DNA of 64,000 nt from an uncultured Cellulophaga sp. (GTDB lineage: Bacteria > Bacteroidota > Bacteroidia > Flavobacteriales > Flavobacteriaceae), in the NCBI GenBank assembly GCA_947492955.1, contig CANLOV010000011.1, forward strand, positions 1 to 64,000, in the 5' to 3' direction. The notes beneath the pieces are model-generated. The model was given only the letters and a program-made list of their open reading frames with translations. It did not search any database and was not told where the DNA came from. Below, piece after piece: positions 46,968 to 56,020 of this stretch (the stretch's first letter is position 1; each line of letters opens with the position of its first letter). The translations under genes and the position numbers were made by a program.

Positions 46968-47642
46968 ATGAAACGCTATTTCTCTGAATTTTTAGGCACA
47001 TTTACTTTAATATTCTGTGGTACAGGTGCTATGACTATTAATGAAATTACCGGAGGAAGTGTTACTGGTGTTGGTATTGGTATTACCTGGGGATTTATTG
47101 TTATTGCAATGATTTATGCTTTTGGTGATATCTCTGGTGCACATTTTAACCCTGCTGTTACAGTTGCTTTTGCTTTTGCAAAGAAATTTTCTTGGAAAGA
47201 AGTTCCAATCTATATAGCCGTACAATGTTTAGCAGCCCTAGCAGCTAGTGGTGTATTATTATACCTGTTTCCTGCCAGTGAATGGCTAGGTGGTACACAA
47301 CCATCTGTAGCCCCTTATTTTCCTCCTATAAAAGCCTTTGTATTAGAGATTATATTAACCTTCTTTTTAATGCTCGTTATTATTAATGTATCTACAGGAG
47401 CCAAAGAAATTGGTATTATAGCAGGTTTAGCCATTGGTGGTGTTGTTATGTTAGAAGCTATTTTTGCTGGACCCATGACAAATGCTTCTATGAACCCTGC
47501 CCGTTCTTTAGGACCCGCTTTTGTATCTGGGCACTTAGAAAATCTATGGTTATACCTTACTGCACCATTTATTGGTGCTATTTTAGCCGTATTAAGCTGT
47601 AGATTAGTAAAAGGAGACGATTGTTGCGATGAAGGTTGTTAA
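46968..47642 (+). CDS. MIP-family aquaporin
   Basis: Inner-membrane channel of 224 aa with six helices and the two half-helix NPA motifs, HFNPAVTVA and SMNPARSLGPAF. The start MKRYFSEFLGTFTLIFCGTGA is typical. The short C-terminus ends in an unusual cysteine cluster, CCDEGC, after KGDD. The selectivity (water, glycerol or metalloid) cannot be fixed from sequence. It is a single-gene unit. Confidence 0.9.
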   Translation: MKRYFSEFLGTFTLIFCGTGAMTINEITGGSVTGVGIGITWGFIVIAMIYAFGDISGAHFNPAVTVAFAFAKKFSWKEVPIYIAVQCLAALAASGVLLYLFPASEWLGGTQPSVAPYFPPIKAFVLEIILTFFLMLVIINVSTGAKEIGIIAGLAIGGVVMLEAIFAGPMTNASMNPARSLGPAFVSGHLENLWLYLTAPFIGAILAVLSCRLVKGDDCCDEGC

Positions 47643-47732
47643 TTTACTATAGTTAAAGACTTCATTTTTAACATTATTTTAGAAAGATAAGATATACTTT
47701 TCTTGTAGTTTTAAAACATATAAAACTACGTC

Positions 47733-50285
47733 ATGAAACTTTTTAAAACTTTTGTTTTAGTTATTCTGTTATCTTCTTTTTCTTATATAAGTTATTCTGT
47801 GATAGATGACTATGTTGCTAAGCTGTATAAATATGAAGTAGAAAACACTCCTGAAAAAACATATATACATACAGATAAACCTTATTACACTACAGGAGAA
47901 ACTATATGGTTAAAAAGTTACTTGGTTAATGGTGTTAACCATACGGTAGCAAAAAAAAGCAAAGTTTTACATGTAGAACTCATTAACCCAAAAGATAGCA
48001 TTGTTTATAAGGAAAAATTATATGTGTCAGATACTGATTATGGGGCTGCTGGTAATATTGATATTGATGAAAAATGGAGTTCTGGAAACTATCAATTAAG
48101 AGCATATACTAATTATATGCGCAATTATGATTCTAACTATTTTTTTAAAAAAAATATACGGATACAGAAAATTGAAAAACCTACTGAGAATATTGACTAT
48201 GTAAACTCTAGTAAAGCTCCTGTAATTGAAACTAGTAATTCTAAAGAAAATGATAATCAAAACATAAAAATAGAAGGACTCTCTATAAACTTTTATCCAG
48301 AAGGAGGAACAGCAGTTCCTAACATAAATAATGTTTATGGCATAAAAGCCATAGATAAAAATGGTAATGGCGTAAAACTAGAAGGTCAAATTAGAAAAAA
48401 AGGAGAGAATGACATATTAACTCTATTTAGAACTTTTAATTTTGGATTGGGTGTTGTTAGTTTTATACCTAAAGCTGGTACTACATATATAGCTGATGTT
48501 ACTGTAAATAATAAAACATTCTCTTATGAATTACCTATAGTACCAGAAAACTCATCTAATCTACAAATTAAATATAATGAAGAAACTATAAAGCTAACTG
48601 TAAACAGTAGTATTAAAAATATAAATAACTATTTTATTATTGGACATTTAAGAGGTAAAGCATTCTTTTCTAAACAAATACCAAATACGAATCTTAATAC
48701 TTATAGTTTTAAATTAGTTACTAATGATTTAGAAACTGGGGTTGCTCATTTTACATTATTTAACGCAGAAGGAAAACCCGAAGCAGAACGTCTTGTGTTT
48801 ATAGACAATGACACACAGCAATTAGACACACAAATAAAATTAAACAAAAAAGAATTTAATAAAACAGAAAAAGTAAATCTTAGTATTAACTCTTTTTTTA
48901 AAAATGAAGAAATACAAAATGCAAACGTTTCTTTAGCTATAACTCAAAAAGATATAGTATCCTTAGAGAACAATGAAACTATTAAAAGTTGGCTCTTATT
49001 AAATTCCGATTTAAGAGGAGAAATACCAAATGCAATGTTTTTCTTTGATGAAAGTAAACCTAAACACTTTCGTAAATTTCTATTAAAATCTCTTATGCTT
49101 ACTAATGGGTGGAGAAGATTTAGTTGGAAAAATGCAACAACAAATAATTTTATAAAAAAAGAAAAGTACCAACCCGAAAAAGGAATTTATATTAAAGGAA
49201 GAGCCTTTCCTATGAATAATAAAATTACCTCCTCGTCTATTGAAACAAGTATTGTCTTTTTAGGAAAGGGTATATACAGTGAGAAAAAAAATACTAATGC
49301 AGATGGTAGTTTTATATATGGTCCTTACATAATTCATGATACTATAGGTACTATTGTACAAGCAAAAATTCCTACTATAAAAAATGAAAAGCAAAAGAAA
49401 AGAGTTTCCATTTTATTAAGCCCTGAGCAGCCTGGTCCTAAAATAGATTCTATGAATTCTGCGCAGCAAACAATTAGAAACCCAATAAATTTAAAAAATT
49501 ATAAAAAGAGGCTAGAATATATTAAGCAAATTGATTTTTCATTTGATCGTGTTAATCAGCTAGAAGAAGTACTTGTTACTGGCAATAAAAAAACATATGA
49601 AGACGAACTTCAAGATAGAGCAGATGAATTAGCCAACTACGGTTTCCCAACTAACAGGATAGTAATAGACTCTTTAGATGCTAAAATTGATACTAGTGTC
49701 TTAAATTTATTATATAGAGTTCCTGGAGTTCGTATTAGCGGTACTTCTCCAAATATTAACATTACTGTTCGTTCTGGCTTCTCTAACAATAACAATTCAG
49801 GTTCAATTCTTAATAGTAACAATAACGGAGTATTATTTTTATTAGATGGCGTAGAAACCGATTTCTCTTTTATTGAAAACTTAACAGCATCAAACATCTC
49901 TTTTATTGATGTTTTAAAAGGAGTGGATACTAATTTTTATGGACCTCGTGGAGCTAATGGTGTTATTGCTATCTATTCTAATTTAAACAGTAATTATACT
50001 ATTACTAAAAAAAGCCCAGGGATTATAGATTTTTTAACCTCTCCCTTTTATAAAGCAAAAGAATTTTATGCTCCAGATTATAGTAAAAATACTAGTGATT
50101 TATATAAACCAGATTACCGTACTACATTACACTGGAATCCAAATATAAATATAGGTGTAGCTAATAAACAGGTAGAATATTTTTATACTAATGACCAAGC
50201 TGGAGTATACCAGATAGAAGTACAAGGAATAACAAATAAAGGAAAATTAATTTACGCCACTAAAGATTTTAAAGTTGTAGATTAA
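47733..50285 (+). CDS. MG2-domain protein with a barrel-less TonB plug
   Basis: Exported protein of 850 aa (N-terminal hydrophobic signal). It opens with an alpha-2-macroglobulin MG2-like domain (about 40-150; KTYIHTDKPYYTTGETIWLKS), continues with beta-sandwich domains, then a carboxypeptidase-like segment. Near 610-760 it has a TonB-receptor plug domain (QLEEVLVTGNKK, LLYRVPGVRISG, VLFLLDGVETDF, GPRGANGVIAIYSN), followed by only about 95 residues and no beta barrel. The family is a known Bacteroidetes layout, but its role is unclear. It could be an envelope binding or scaffold protein. It stands as a single gene. Confidence 0.75.
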   Translation: MKLFKTFVLVILLSSFSYISYSVIDDYVAKLYKYEVENTPEKTYIHTDKPYYTTGETIWLKSYLVNGVNHTVAKKSKVLHVELINPKDSIVYKEKLYVSDTDYGAAGNIDIDEKWSSGNYQLRAYTNYMRNYDSNYFFKKNIRIQKIEKPTENIDYVNSSKAPVIETSNSKENDNQNIKIEGLSINFYPEGGTAVPNINNVYGIKAIDKNGNGVKLEGQIRKKGENDILTLFRTFNFGLGVVSFIPKAGTTYIADVTVNNKTFSYELPIVPENSSNLQIKYNEETIKLTVNSSIKNINNYFIIGHLRGKAFFSKQIPNTNLNTYSFKLVTNDLETGVAHFTLFNAEGKPEAERLVFIDNDTQQLDTQIKLNKKEFNKTEKVNLSINSFFKNEEIQNANVSLAITQKDIVSLENNETIKSWLLLNSDLRGEIPNAMFFFDESKPKHFRKFLLKSLMLTNGWRRFSWKNATTNNFIKKEKYQPEKGIYIKGRAFPMNNKITSSSIETSIVFLGKGIYSEKKNTNADGSFIYGPYIIHDTIGTIVQAKIPTIKNEKQKKRVSILLSPEQPGPKIDSMNSAQQTIRNPINLKNYKKRLEYIKQIDFSFDRVNQLEEVLVTGNKKTYEDELQDRADELANYGFPTNRIVIDSLDAKIDTSVLNLLYRVPGVRISGTSPNINITVRSGFSNNNNSGSILNSNNNGVLFLLDGVETDFSFIENLTASNISFIDVLKGVDTNFYGPRGANGVIAIYSNLNSNYTITKKSPGIIDFLTSPFYKAKEFYAPDYSKNTSDLYKPDYRTTLHWNPNINIGVANKQVEYFYTNDQAGVYQIEVQGITNKGKLIYATKDFKVVD

Positions 50286-50885
50286 TTAGGGTTTTAAAAA
50301 TTTAGTATACTCTTCTGGGGTATCTATATCTTTTTCTTTGCCTTTTGCATCTATACTTATAGTATCAGCTATATTTGTTTTTAAAATATCTTTTGCTCCA
50401 AAATCATTATTTAACCTTTGCAATTCTTTAAAATAGGTTTTAGAAAAAATAGCGGGAACTCCTAATTTATTTCCATAATTAGTTGCTACAATGCCCTTCT
50501 CTTTCTTAGAAAAAAGTCCTGTTAATTTAGCTAAGTAATTACCATCTATAAAAGGTTGATCTGCAAGCATTATAAGAACTCCATCGTATTCTTCTGTACC
50601 CATGCCTATAAACGCTACCCCACATGCTATAGAACTTCCTAAACCAATATTCCAATTACTATTTATTATTGTAAAAACATCTTCCTTAATTTCTTTTTCT
50701 ATCTCTGCTGCATTAGCACCTAATACCAAATAAACATCTGTTTTAGTTTCTTTTGCATTTTTAATTGCATTACCAAGTAAGGTTGTATTTTTCCAAGGAA
50801 GTAATTGTTTTATACTTCCCATTCTGCTAGCTTCACCTGCTGCTAAAATTAGAATAGCTATTTTATTAGTACTACTTTTATACAT
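50286..50885 (-). CDS. mocA: MocA-like molybdenum cofactor nucleotidyltransferase
   Basis: Cytoplasmic NTP transferase of 199 aa that likely adds CMP to the molybdenum cofactor for xanthine-dehydrogenase-type enzymes. The nucleotide-binding start is ILILAAGEASRMGSIKQLLPW, and the conserved GVLIMLADQPFI carries the metal-binding aspartate. Its start overlaps the XdhC end by 8 bases. It is the last gene of the molybdenum hydroxylase operon. Confidence 0.85.
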   Translation of the reverse strand: MYKSSTNKIAILILAAGEASRMGSIKQLLPWKNTTLLGNAIKNAKETKTDVYLVLGANAAEIEKEIKEDVFTIINSNWNIGLGSSIACGVAFIGMGTEEYDGVLIMLADQPFIDGNYLAKLTGLFSKKEKGIVATNYGNKLGVPAIFSKTYFKELQRLNNDFGAKDILKTNIADTISIDAKGKEKDIDTPEEYTKFLKP

Positions 50886-51873
50886 GTATTGCCCCTAACC
50901 TATTAGAAAGCTTCATTGGTTCTTTTCCTCTAACTACAGCTAGTATTTCAGACATAACCGAAATTGCAATTTCTTGTGGTGTCTCTGCTCCTATATCTAA
51001 ACCCGCGGGCCCATGAATAGTCTCTAAAAATTCTTCTGAAATCTCTGGATTATGTTCCAATAGCTCATTTAAAAGTTTCTCTCTCCTTTTTACAGGACCT
51101 AACAAACCAATATATATTGGTTTTATTTCTTTTAATACTTGTAAATACTTTAAATCTTTAACGTAACTATGCGTCATTACAACAATAGCCGTTTGTTGAT
51201 CTATAGTTTGTACAGGGATTGCATGTACTAATTCACAAGCTCCAGGGAAATTAACTAGTTTTTTTTCTTCTTGCAATGTAGCTACAATAACGACTTCCCA
51301 ACCTGTTAAAGTTGCATATGATGTTAATTGCACAGCATCGTGCTCTGTTCCTATAATCATTAGCCTAAAACAAGGTTTCATTTCTTGTTCTAAAACTTCT
51401 AATTCATAATTAATAATAGCTTTTTCGTCAACAGCTATCGATTCTCCTTTAAAAGAAAAAACTGTTCCTAGTTTACCTAGCGTTGTATTTTTATCGTAAT
51501 AAGATGAAACAGTGAATCTTTTTCGTTCTTTAATGTATTTTTTAAAAACCTCTATAAAATACGGTGAAGGGTTAAAAGGTTCTATTAAAATATACAATAT
51601 ACCTTCACAACCTAAACGGTAACGACCATCATAAGTCATCATTATAGCTTTTTTGGTTTTAAAAACACTTAATGCTTGTCTATTTATCTCTTTTTCTACA
51701 CAACCACCACTAACAGCTCCTACCATTGTACCATCTTCTAAAAGAAGCATTTTAACACCAGGTTTTCTATAAGAAGAGCCGTCTAAAGCAACTACAGTTG
51801 CCAATACACTCGCAATTCCTTTTTTACAAGCATTTTCATACTCATAAATTATTTTCTTTAACTCATGTGTCAT
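50878..51873 (-). CDS. xdhC: XdhC/CoxI-family molybdenum hydroxylase maturation factor
   Basis: Protein of 331 aa that binds and inserts sulfurated molybdenum cofactor into xanthine-dehydrogenase-type enzymes. The N-terminal XdhC/CoxI domain reads SSYRKPGVKMLLLEDG and AVSGGCVEKEI. The C-terminal Rossmann-like XdhC_C domain contains GPAGLDIGAETPQEIAISV. It lies between the large subunit gene (38-base gap) and MocA (8-base overlap). This placement matches the usual set for Mo hydroxylases and supports the enzyme call. Confidence 0.9.
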   Translation of the reverse strand: MTHELKKIIYEYENACKKGIASVLATVVALDGSSYRKPGVKMLLLEDGTMVGAVSGGCVEKEINRQALSVFKTKKAIMMTYDGRYRLGCEGILYILIEPFNPSPYFIEVFKKYIKERKRFTVSSYYDKNTTLGKLGTVFSFKGESIAVDEKAIINYELEVLEQEMKPCFRLMIIGTEHDAVQLTSYATLTGWEVVIVATLQEEKKLVNFPGACELVHAIPVQTIDQQTAIVVMTHSYVKDLKYLQVLKEIKPIYIGLLGPVKRREKLLNELLEHNPEISEEFLETIHGPAGLDIGAETPQEIAISVMSEILAVVRGKEPMKLSNRLGAIHV

Positions 51874-51911
51874 TTGTACATTAGATATGTATAATACTAA
51901 AGCCTATAATT

Positions 51912-54083
51912 TTACCCTACAATAGTTTTATTGGGAACTTTGAATAAATCTGGATTATTTATAAAAGGTTGTTTATATATTCTTTTTCCTGTTAAGGCTT
52001 TTAATGCATTAGCTATTGCCCCTCCTACAGGTGGTAATGTTGGTTCTCCTAATCCTGTTGGCGCTAATTCACTTTCAATAATATGAGTACCTATTTCTGG
52101 TACTTCATTCATACGTATTAGCCTATAGCTATTAAAATTACTATCACTAGGCACACCATCTTTAAAAGAAAAATTACCATACATAGCGTGTCCTACCCCG
52201 TCTACAATTCCTCCTTCTATTTGGTTTAATGCTCCCAAAGGGTTTACAACAATACCACAATCTACTACACAGGTTATTTTTTTTACTACTGGTTCATTAT
52301 TTTTTACTACAATATCTGCTACTTGTGCTACATGTGTATTATGACAATAATAGGCTACAAACCCTTGATATGTATCTTGCTGTTTTGTTCCCCAACCAGA
52401 TTTCTCTACAGCAGTTTTAATTACTTTTTCCATACGCTTGGGAGAATACTCAATACGCTCATCCGTAGTCCCTTTTACATTTTGTAATAAGTCTAATCGC
52501 AACTGTACAGGGTCTACCTCCATAAGCTCTGCTAATTCATCAAAGAAACTTTGTTCAGAAAATGATAAAAAATTAGCATAAGGAGCTCGCCAAGCACCTG
52601 TTGTAATTGCACTTTTATAATTTGCAGTATCTACCTGATAATTTTCTACGGCTCCTGCTGGAAAAAAATTAGGAATTAAACCATACATATTATCATTAAT
52701 ACATGCTTCTTTTAAATGATAGCCTGTTACTTTCCCTTCTTTTACCGATGCCTTTATTCTATATTTAATAGCGGGTCTGTAAATCCCAGCAGTCATATCA
52801 TCTTCTCTAGAATACACCAATTTTACTGGTTTTTTTATCATATTAGAAATCTCTGCTGCTTCTACCACAAAAGTTCCAAATAAACGTCTTCCGAAACCTC
52901 CTCCCATACGTGTCATTTCTAAATGCACTTCTTCTTCATTTCGCTCTAATAAATGTGCAACATGTTTGGCTGTCCCTTCTGGTGTTTGTATGGGGCCTAC
53001 TAAATGTATTTTATCATCCGTTACATTGGCATAAAAATTCATTGGTTCCATACAATTGTGAGGTAAAAAAGGAGACTCATAAGTACGTTCCAATACCATA
53101 TCTGCATTAGCAAAAGCTTTTTTTATATTTCCGTCTGAACGGCGGGTATCAAATTTATTACCATCTAATATATCTGTTAATATTTTATCATGGTCTTCTG
53201 TGCTCTCTAAATCCTTATCAGATGCCCATTCTGCTTTTATTAATTTCTTTGCTTTAAAAACTGTCCAAGTATCTTTGCCTATAACTACAATATTATCTTT
53301 ATACTTTAAAACGTCTTCTACTCCTGTTACAGCTTTGGCTTCTGCAGCATCAAAAGACACTAATTTTTGTCCAAAAGCAGGCGGATGTATAATAGCGGCA
53401 TATACCATACCTTCTGCTTTATAATCCATTCCATATAAAGGCTTTCCTGTAACTATCTTATCTAAGTCTACATTATAGGTATCGGTTCCTATAATTTTAA
53501 AATCTGAAACTTTCTTAAGTGTAACATTTTCTGGCACCTCTAAAAGAGCTGCTTCCTTTGCAACATCTCCGTAGCCTAATGTATCTCCATTAGCATTTGT
53601 AATAACTCCTTCGTTAGTAGTACACTCAGAAGCATCTACCCCCCATTTAGCAGCAGCAGCATTAATTAGCATTTGACGTGCGGTTGCTCCCGTTTGTCGT
53701 AATGGTTCCCATCCATGGCGTATAGACTGACTCCCACCTGCCAATTGTCTTGTATAGTTTTTTGTATCTAAAATACCTTGTTCTACATATACATTTTTCC
53801 AGGCAACATCTAATTCTTCTGCAATTAACATTGGCATAGCTGTTTTTACACCTTGCCCTATTTCTGGATTAGGAGAAAAGATTGTTACTTCTCCTGTTTC
53901 TGCTATTTTTATAAAAGCGTTGAAATCTTTATAATCTAATTTAGATAAATCTTTCGGTGGTTTAATTGCATCTTTACAAGCAGTAAATAAATTAAATCCA
54001 ATTAATAAGCCTCCGCTAGCTAATGATGATGTTCTTATAAAAGACCTTCTACTAAAAGTCATAGCTGTTTTTGTACTAGACAT
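51912..54083 (-). CDS. Molybdopterin hydroxylase large subunit, Tat-exported (IorB-like)
   Basis: Large subunit, 723 aa, of a xanthine-dehydrogenase-family enzyme that hydroxylates an aldehyde or N-heterocycle. It has a twin-arginine signal (residues 11-17 FSRRSFI), so it acts in the periplasm. Mo-cofactor-binding stretches include MTRMGGGFGRR and GAWRAPYANFLSF. The catalytic glutamate is E680 in GLGEPTLPPVGGAIANA. It resembles isoquinoline 1-oxidoreductase beta subunits. It follows the 2Fe-2S subunit gene by 66 bases. No cytochrome electron acceptor gene is adjacent. The substrate is unknown. Confidence 0.87.
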   Translation of the reverse strand: MSSTKTAMTFSRRSFIRTSSLASGGLLIGFNLFTACKDAIKPPKDLSKLDYKDFNAFIKIAETGEVTIFSPNPEIGQGVKTAMPMLIAEELDVAWKNVYVEQGILDTKNYTRQLAGGSQSIRHGWEPLRQTGATARQMLINAAAAKWGVDASECTTNEGVITNANGDTLGYGDVAKEAALLEVPENVTLKKVSDFKIIGTDTYNVDLDKIVTGKPLYGMDYKAEGMVYAAIIHPPAFGQKLVSFDAAEAKAVTGVEDVLKYKDNIVVIGKDTWTVFKAKKLIKAEWASDKDLESTEDHDKILTDILDGNKFDTRRSDGNIKKAFANADMVLERTYESPFLPHNCMEPMNFYANVTDDKIHLVGPIQTPEGTAKHVAHLLERNEEEVHLEMTRMGGGFGRRLFGTFVVEAAEISNMIKKPVKLVYSREDDMTAGIYRPAIKYRIKASVKEGKVTGYHLKEACINDNMYGLIPNFFPAGAVENYQVDTANYKSAITTGAWRAPYANFLSFSEQSFFDELAELMEVDPVQLRLDLLQNVKGTTDERIEYSPKRMEKVIKTAVEKSGWGTKQQDTYQGFVAYYCHNTHVAQVADIVVKNNEPVVKKITCVVDCGIVVNPLGALNQIEGGIVDGVGHAMYGNFSFKDGVPSDSNFNSYRLIRMNEVPEIGTHIIESELAPTGLGEPTLPPVGGAIANALKALTGKRIYKQPFINNPDLFKVPNKTIVG

Positions 54084-54149
54084 GTTTTTTTGTTTTTAAG
54101 TTTTATTCAAAAAAATATTGAATAAGAAAAAATTAAAATGCGACTTAAC

Positions 54150-54620
54150 TTATGCTTTTTCTGCAATTTCTTCTGCTGCTACTTCTACTGCTTTGCATAT
54201 TCTTTTGTAAGCTCCACACCTACATATATTACCATGCATAGCATCTTTAATTTCTTGTTTACTTGGAGATTGATTTTTTGCTAAAAAAGAAGATGCTGTC
54301 ATTATTTGCCCAGCTTGGCAATACCCGCACTGTGGGACATCTACACTTTTCCAAGCTTTTTGTACCGGATGCTCTCCATCTTTAGATAAACCTTCTATTG
54401 TTGTAATAGATTTACCTTCTACTTGTGCCATTGTAATGGAACAACTACGTATTGCTGTACCTTCTAAATGAATTGTGCATGCTCCACATTGCGCTATACC
54501 ACAACCAAATTTTGTACCTACTAAATCTAAATAATCTCTAAGCGCCCACAAAACTGGCATATCTTTACTTACTTCTACTGTTTTAAGTTCTCCATTTACG
54601 GTGAGTTGATACGTTGGCAT
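54150..54620 (-). CDS. 2Fe-2S subunit of molybdenum hydroxylase (IorA-like)
   Basis: Electron-transfer subunit of 156 aa with two 2Fe-2S clusters. The plant-type ferredoxin cluster uses C40, C45, C48 and C60 (CGIAQCGAC). The second uses C98, C101, C133 and C135 (CGYC and CRC). It has no signal peptide and is presumably co-exported with the Tat-tagged large subunit. It is the first gene of the four-gene operon. Confidence 0.92.
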   Translation of the reverse strand: MPTYQLTVNGELKTVEVSKDMPVLWALRDYLDLVGTKFGCGIAQCGACTIHLEGTAIRSCSITMAQVEGKSITTIEGLSKDGEHPVQKAWKSVDVPQCGYCQAGQIMTASSFLAKNQSPSKQEIKDAMHGNICRCGAYKRICKAVEVAAEEIAEKA

Positions 54621-54947
54621 AACTTTTACTTTTATGTTTTATATGCAATAATTTGCACCTACAATTTATTAAAAATCTAAAAATAGTATTGTTTTTTAAC
54701 AATACCTTAAGTTATTCTTAACTTTTTATACACAATAACCAATATTTCTAATAACTATTTTAAAAAAGATATTACACTTTACCTAATTAAAAATTTATTT
54801 CAATACTATATTAGTTAACTAAGCATAAGTACTATATGTTAAAATAAAGAAAACAGATACATTTCATAATTTACAAGTAAAAAATAGTACTTCTTAATAC
54901 ATTATTTTTCATTTTTAAGTACTTTAGTAACACCTAACAACCACGTT
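54621..54947. other. Divergent gap between the Mo hydroxylase operon and a small gene
   Basis: 327 AT-rich bases with both upstream regions. No clear TAnnTTTG box, hairpin or repeat stood out on either strand, and no gene was seen. Confidence 0.4.
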
Positions 54948-55235
54948 ATGAGCACTGAAGAAAAGATTATGACATTGCACCCCCAAGGTAAAAAAGGGGT
55001 TAATATTTTAAAAAGAAGATATGATGTTATAAAAGATTACATCATAAAAACTATTACTACTCATGGTGAAATTACTTATGCCAAACTAGACGATTTAGCT
55101 AGTGAAGAATTGAGCACTTCTTTTGATGGTAAAGTAGGTTGGTATATTGTTAGTGTAAAATTAGATTTAGAAGCTAGAGGTATTATTGAACGTATCCCAA
55201 AAACAAGCCCACATAAATTACGCATGAAAAAATAA
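54948..55235 (+). CDS. Small basic protein of unknown function
   Basis: Cytoplasmic protein of 95 aa. It has a helix-rich, basic sequence (GKKGVNILKRRYDVIKDYI, VKLDLEARGIIERI) that looks like a small winged-helix fold, ending in KLRMKK. It resembles an unnamed DUF family found in Flavobacteriaceae; I cannot assign a role. It is a single gene, convergent with the SDR gene, with no terminator hairpin seen between. Confidence 0.65.
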   Translation: MSTEEKIMTLHPQGKKGVNILKRRYDVIKDYIIKTITTHGEITYAKLDDLASEELSTSFDGKVGWYIVSVKLDLEARGIIERIPKTSPHKLRMKK

Positions 55236-55289
55236 AATGTTACTACTTCCCTAGCAGATAATTAAAATTGATTGTACACTATTTAACAG

Positions 55290-56009
55290 TTAAGGATTGG
55301 TAGACCATAAAGCAGCCCCTTTAAGCATTGCTCTTCTTGGTAGTTTTAAACCTGCTAGTATTAATTCTGCAAAATCTTCTGGTTGAAGTACATTTTCGTG
55401 TGAACCTTTATTTAGCATTCCTAATCCAATTGTCATGTCAGATTCTATGGTGCTTGGCGTTAATGTATTAACCCTAATATTGTTTTTACGGACTTCTTTC
55501 ATTAATGATTCTGACATTCCTATAACTGCAAATTTTGAAGCTGAATAAGCAGATATATTTGCATTTCCATTTAGTCCTGCCGTGGAAGAAACGTTAATAA
55601 TATCACCTTCATTTTTATCTAACAAATAAGGTAAAACCTCCTTGGTTACAAAATACATTCCCATTACATTGGTTTGGATAATTTCGCTCCATTGGCTAAC
55701 CTCCATATCATTAAACGCCCCTATAGCTGCAATACCAGCATTATTAACTAAAATATCAATACCCCCTAGAGTATTTATAATGTCTTTAATACTTGTTTTT
55801 ACCTCCTCATAATTACCAACATCGAATACTGAATAGATAGCTTTAACTCCAAAGGCCTCTAATTCAGTAAGGGTGGCTTTTAAAACACTTTCATTTCTTC
55901 CTGTTATAGCAACATCAATCCCTTCTTTTGCAAAAGCTAAAGCTGTTGCTTTTCCTAGCCCTCTACCTCCGCCGGTTATAATTGCTTTTTTATTTTTTAA
56001 ACTACTCAT
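55290..56009 (-). CDS. Short-chain dehydrogenase/reductase
   Basis: Cytoplasmic SDR of 239 aa. The nucleotide motif is TGGGRGLG, the NNAG motif VNNAGIAA, the active-site serine NVSSTAG, and Y-x3-K appears in YSASKFAV. It resembles 3-ketoacyl-ACP reductases. I start at ATG 56009 (MSSLKNKK) because the upstream in-frame TTG at 56036 would overlap the preceding gene. It is the last gene of the HbpS-propeller-SDR operon, 11 bases after the propeller stop. The substrate is unknown. Confidence 0.85.
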   Translation of the reverse strand: MSSLKNKKAIITGGGRGLGKATALAFAKEGIDVAITGRNESVLKATLTELEAFGVKAIYSVFDVGNYEEVKTSIKDIINTLGGIDILVNNAGIAAIGAFNDMEVSQWSEIIQTNVMGMYFVTKEVLPYLLDKNEGDIINVSSTAGLNGNANISAYSASKFAVIGMSESLMKEVRKNNIRVNTLTPSTIESDMTIGLGMLNKGSHENVLQPEDFAELILAGLKLPRRAMLKGAALWSTNP

Positions 56010-56020
56010 ATTCTTACTAA

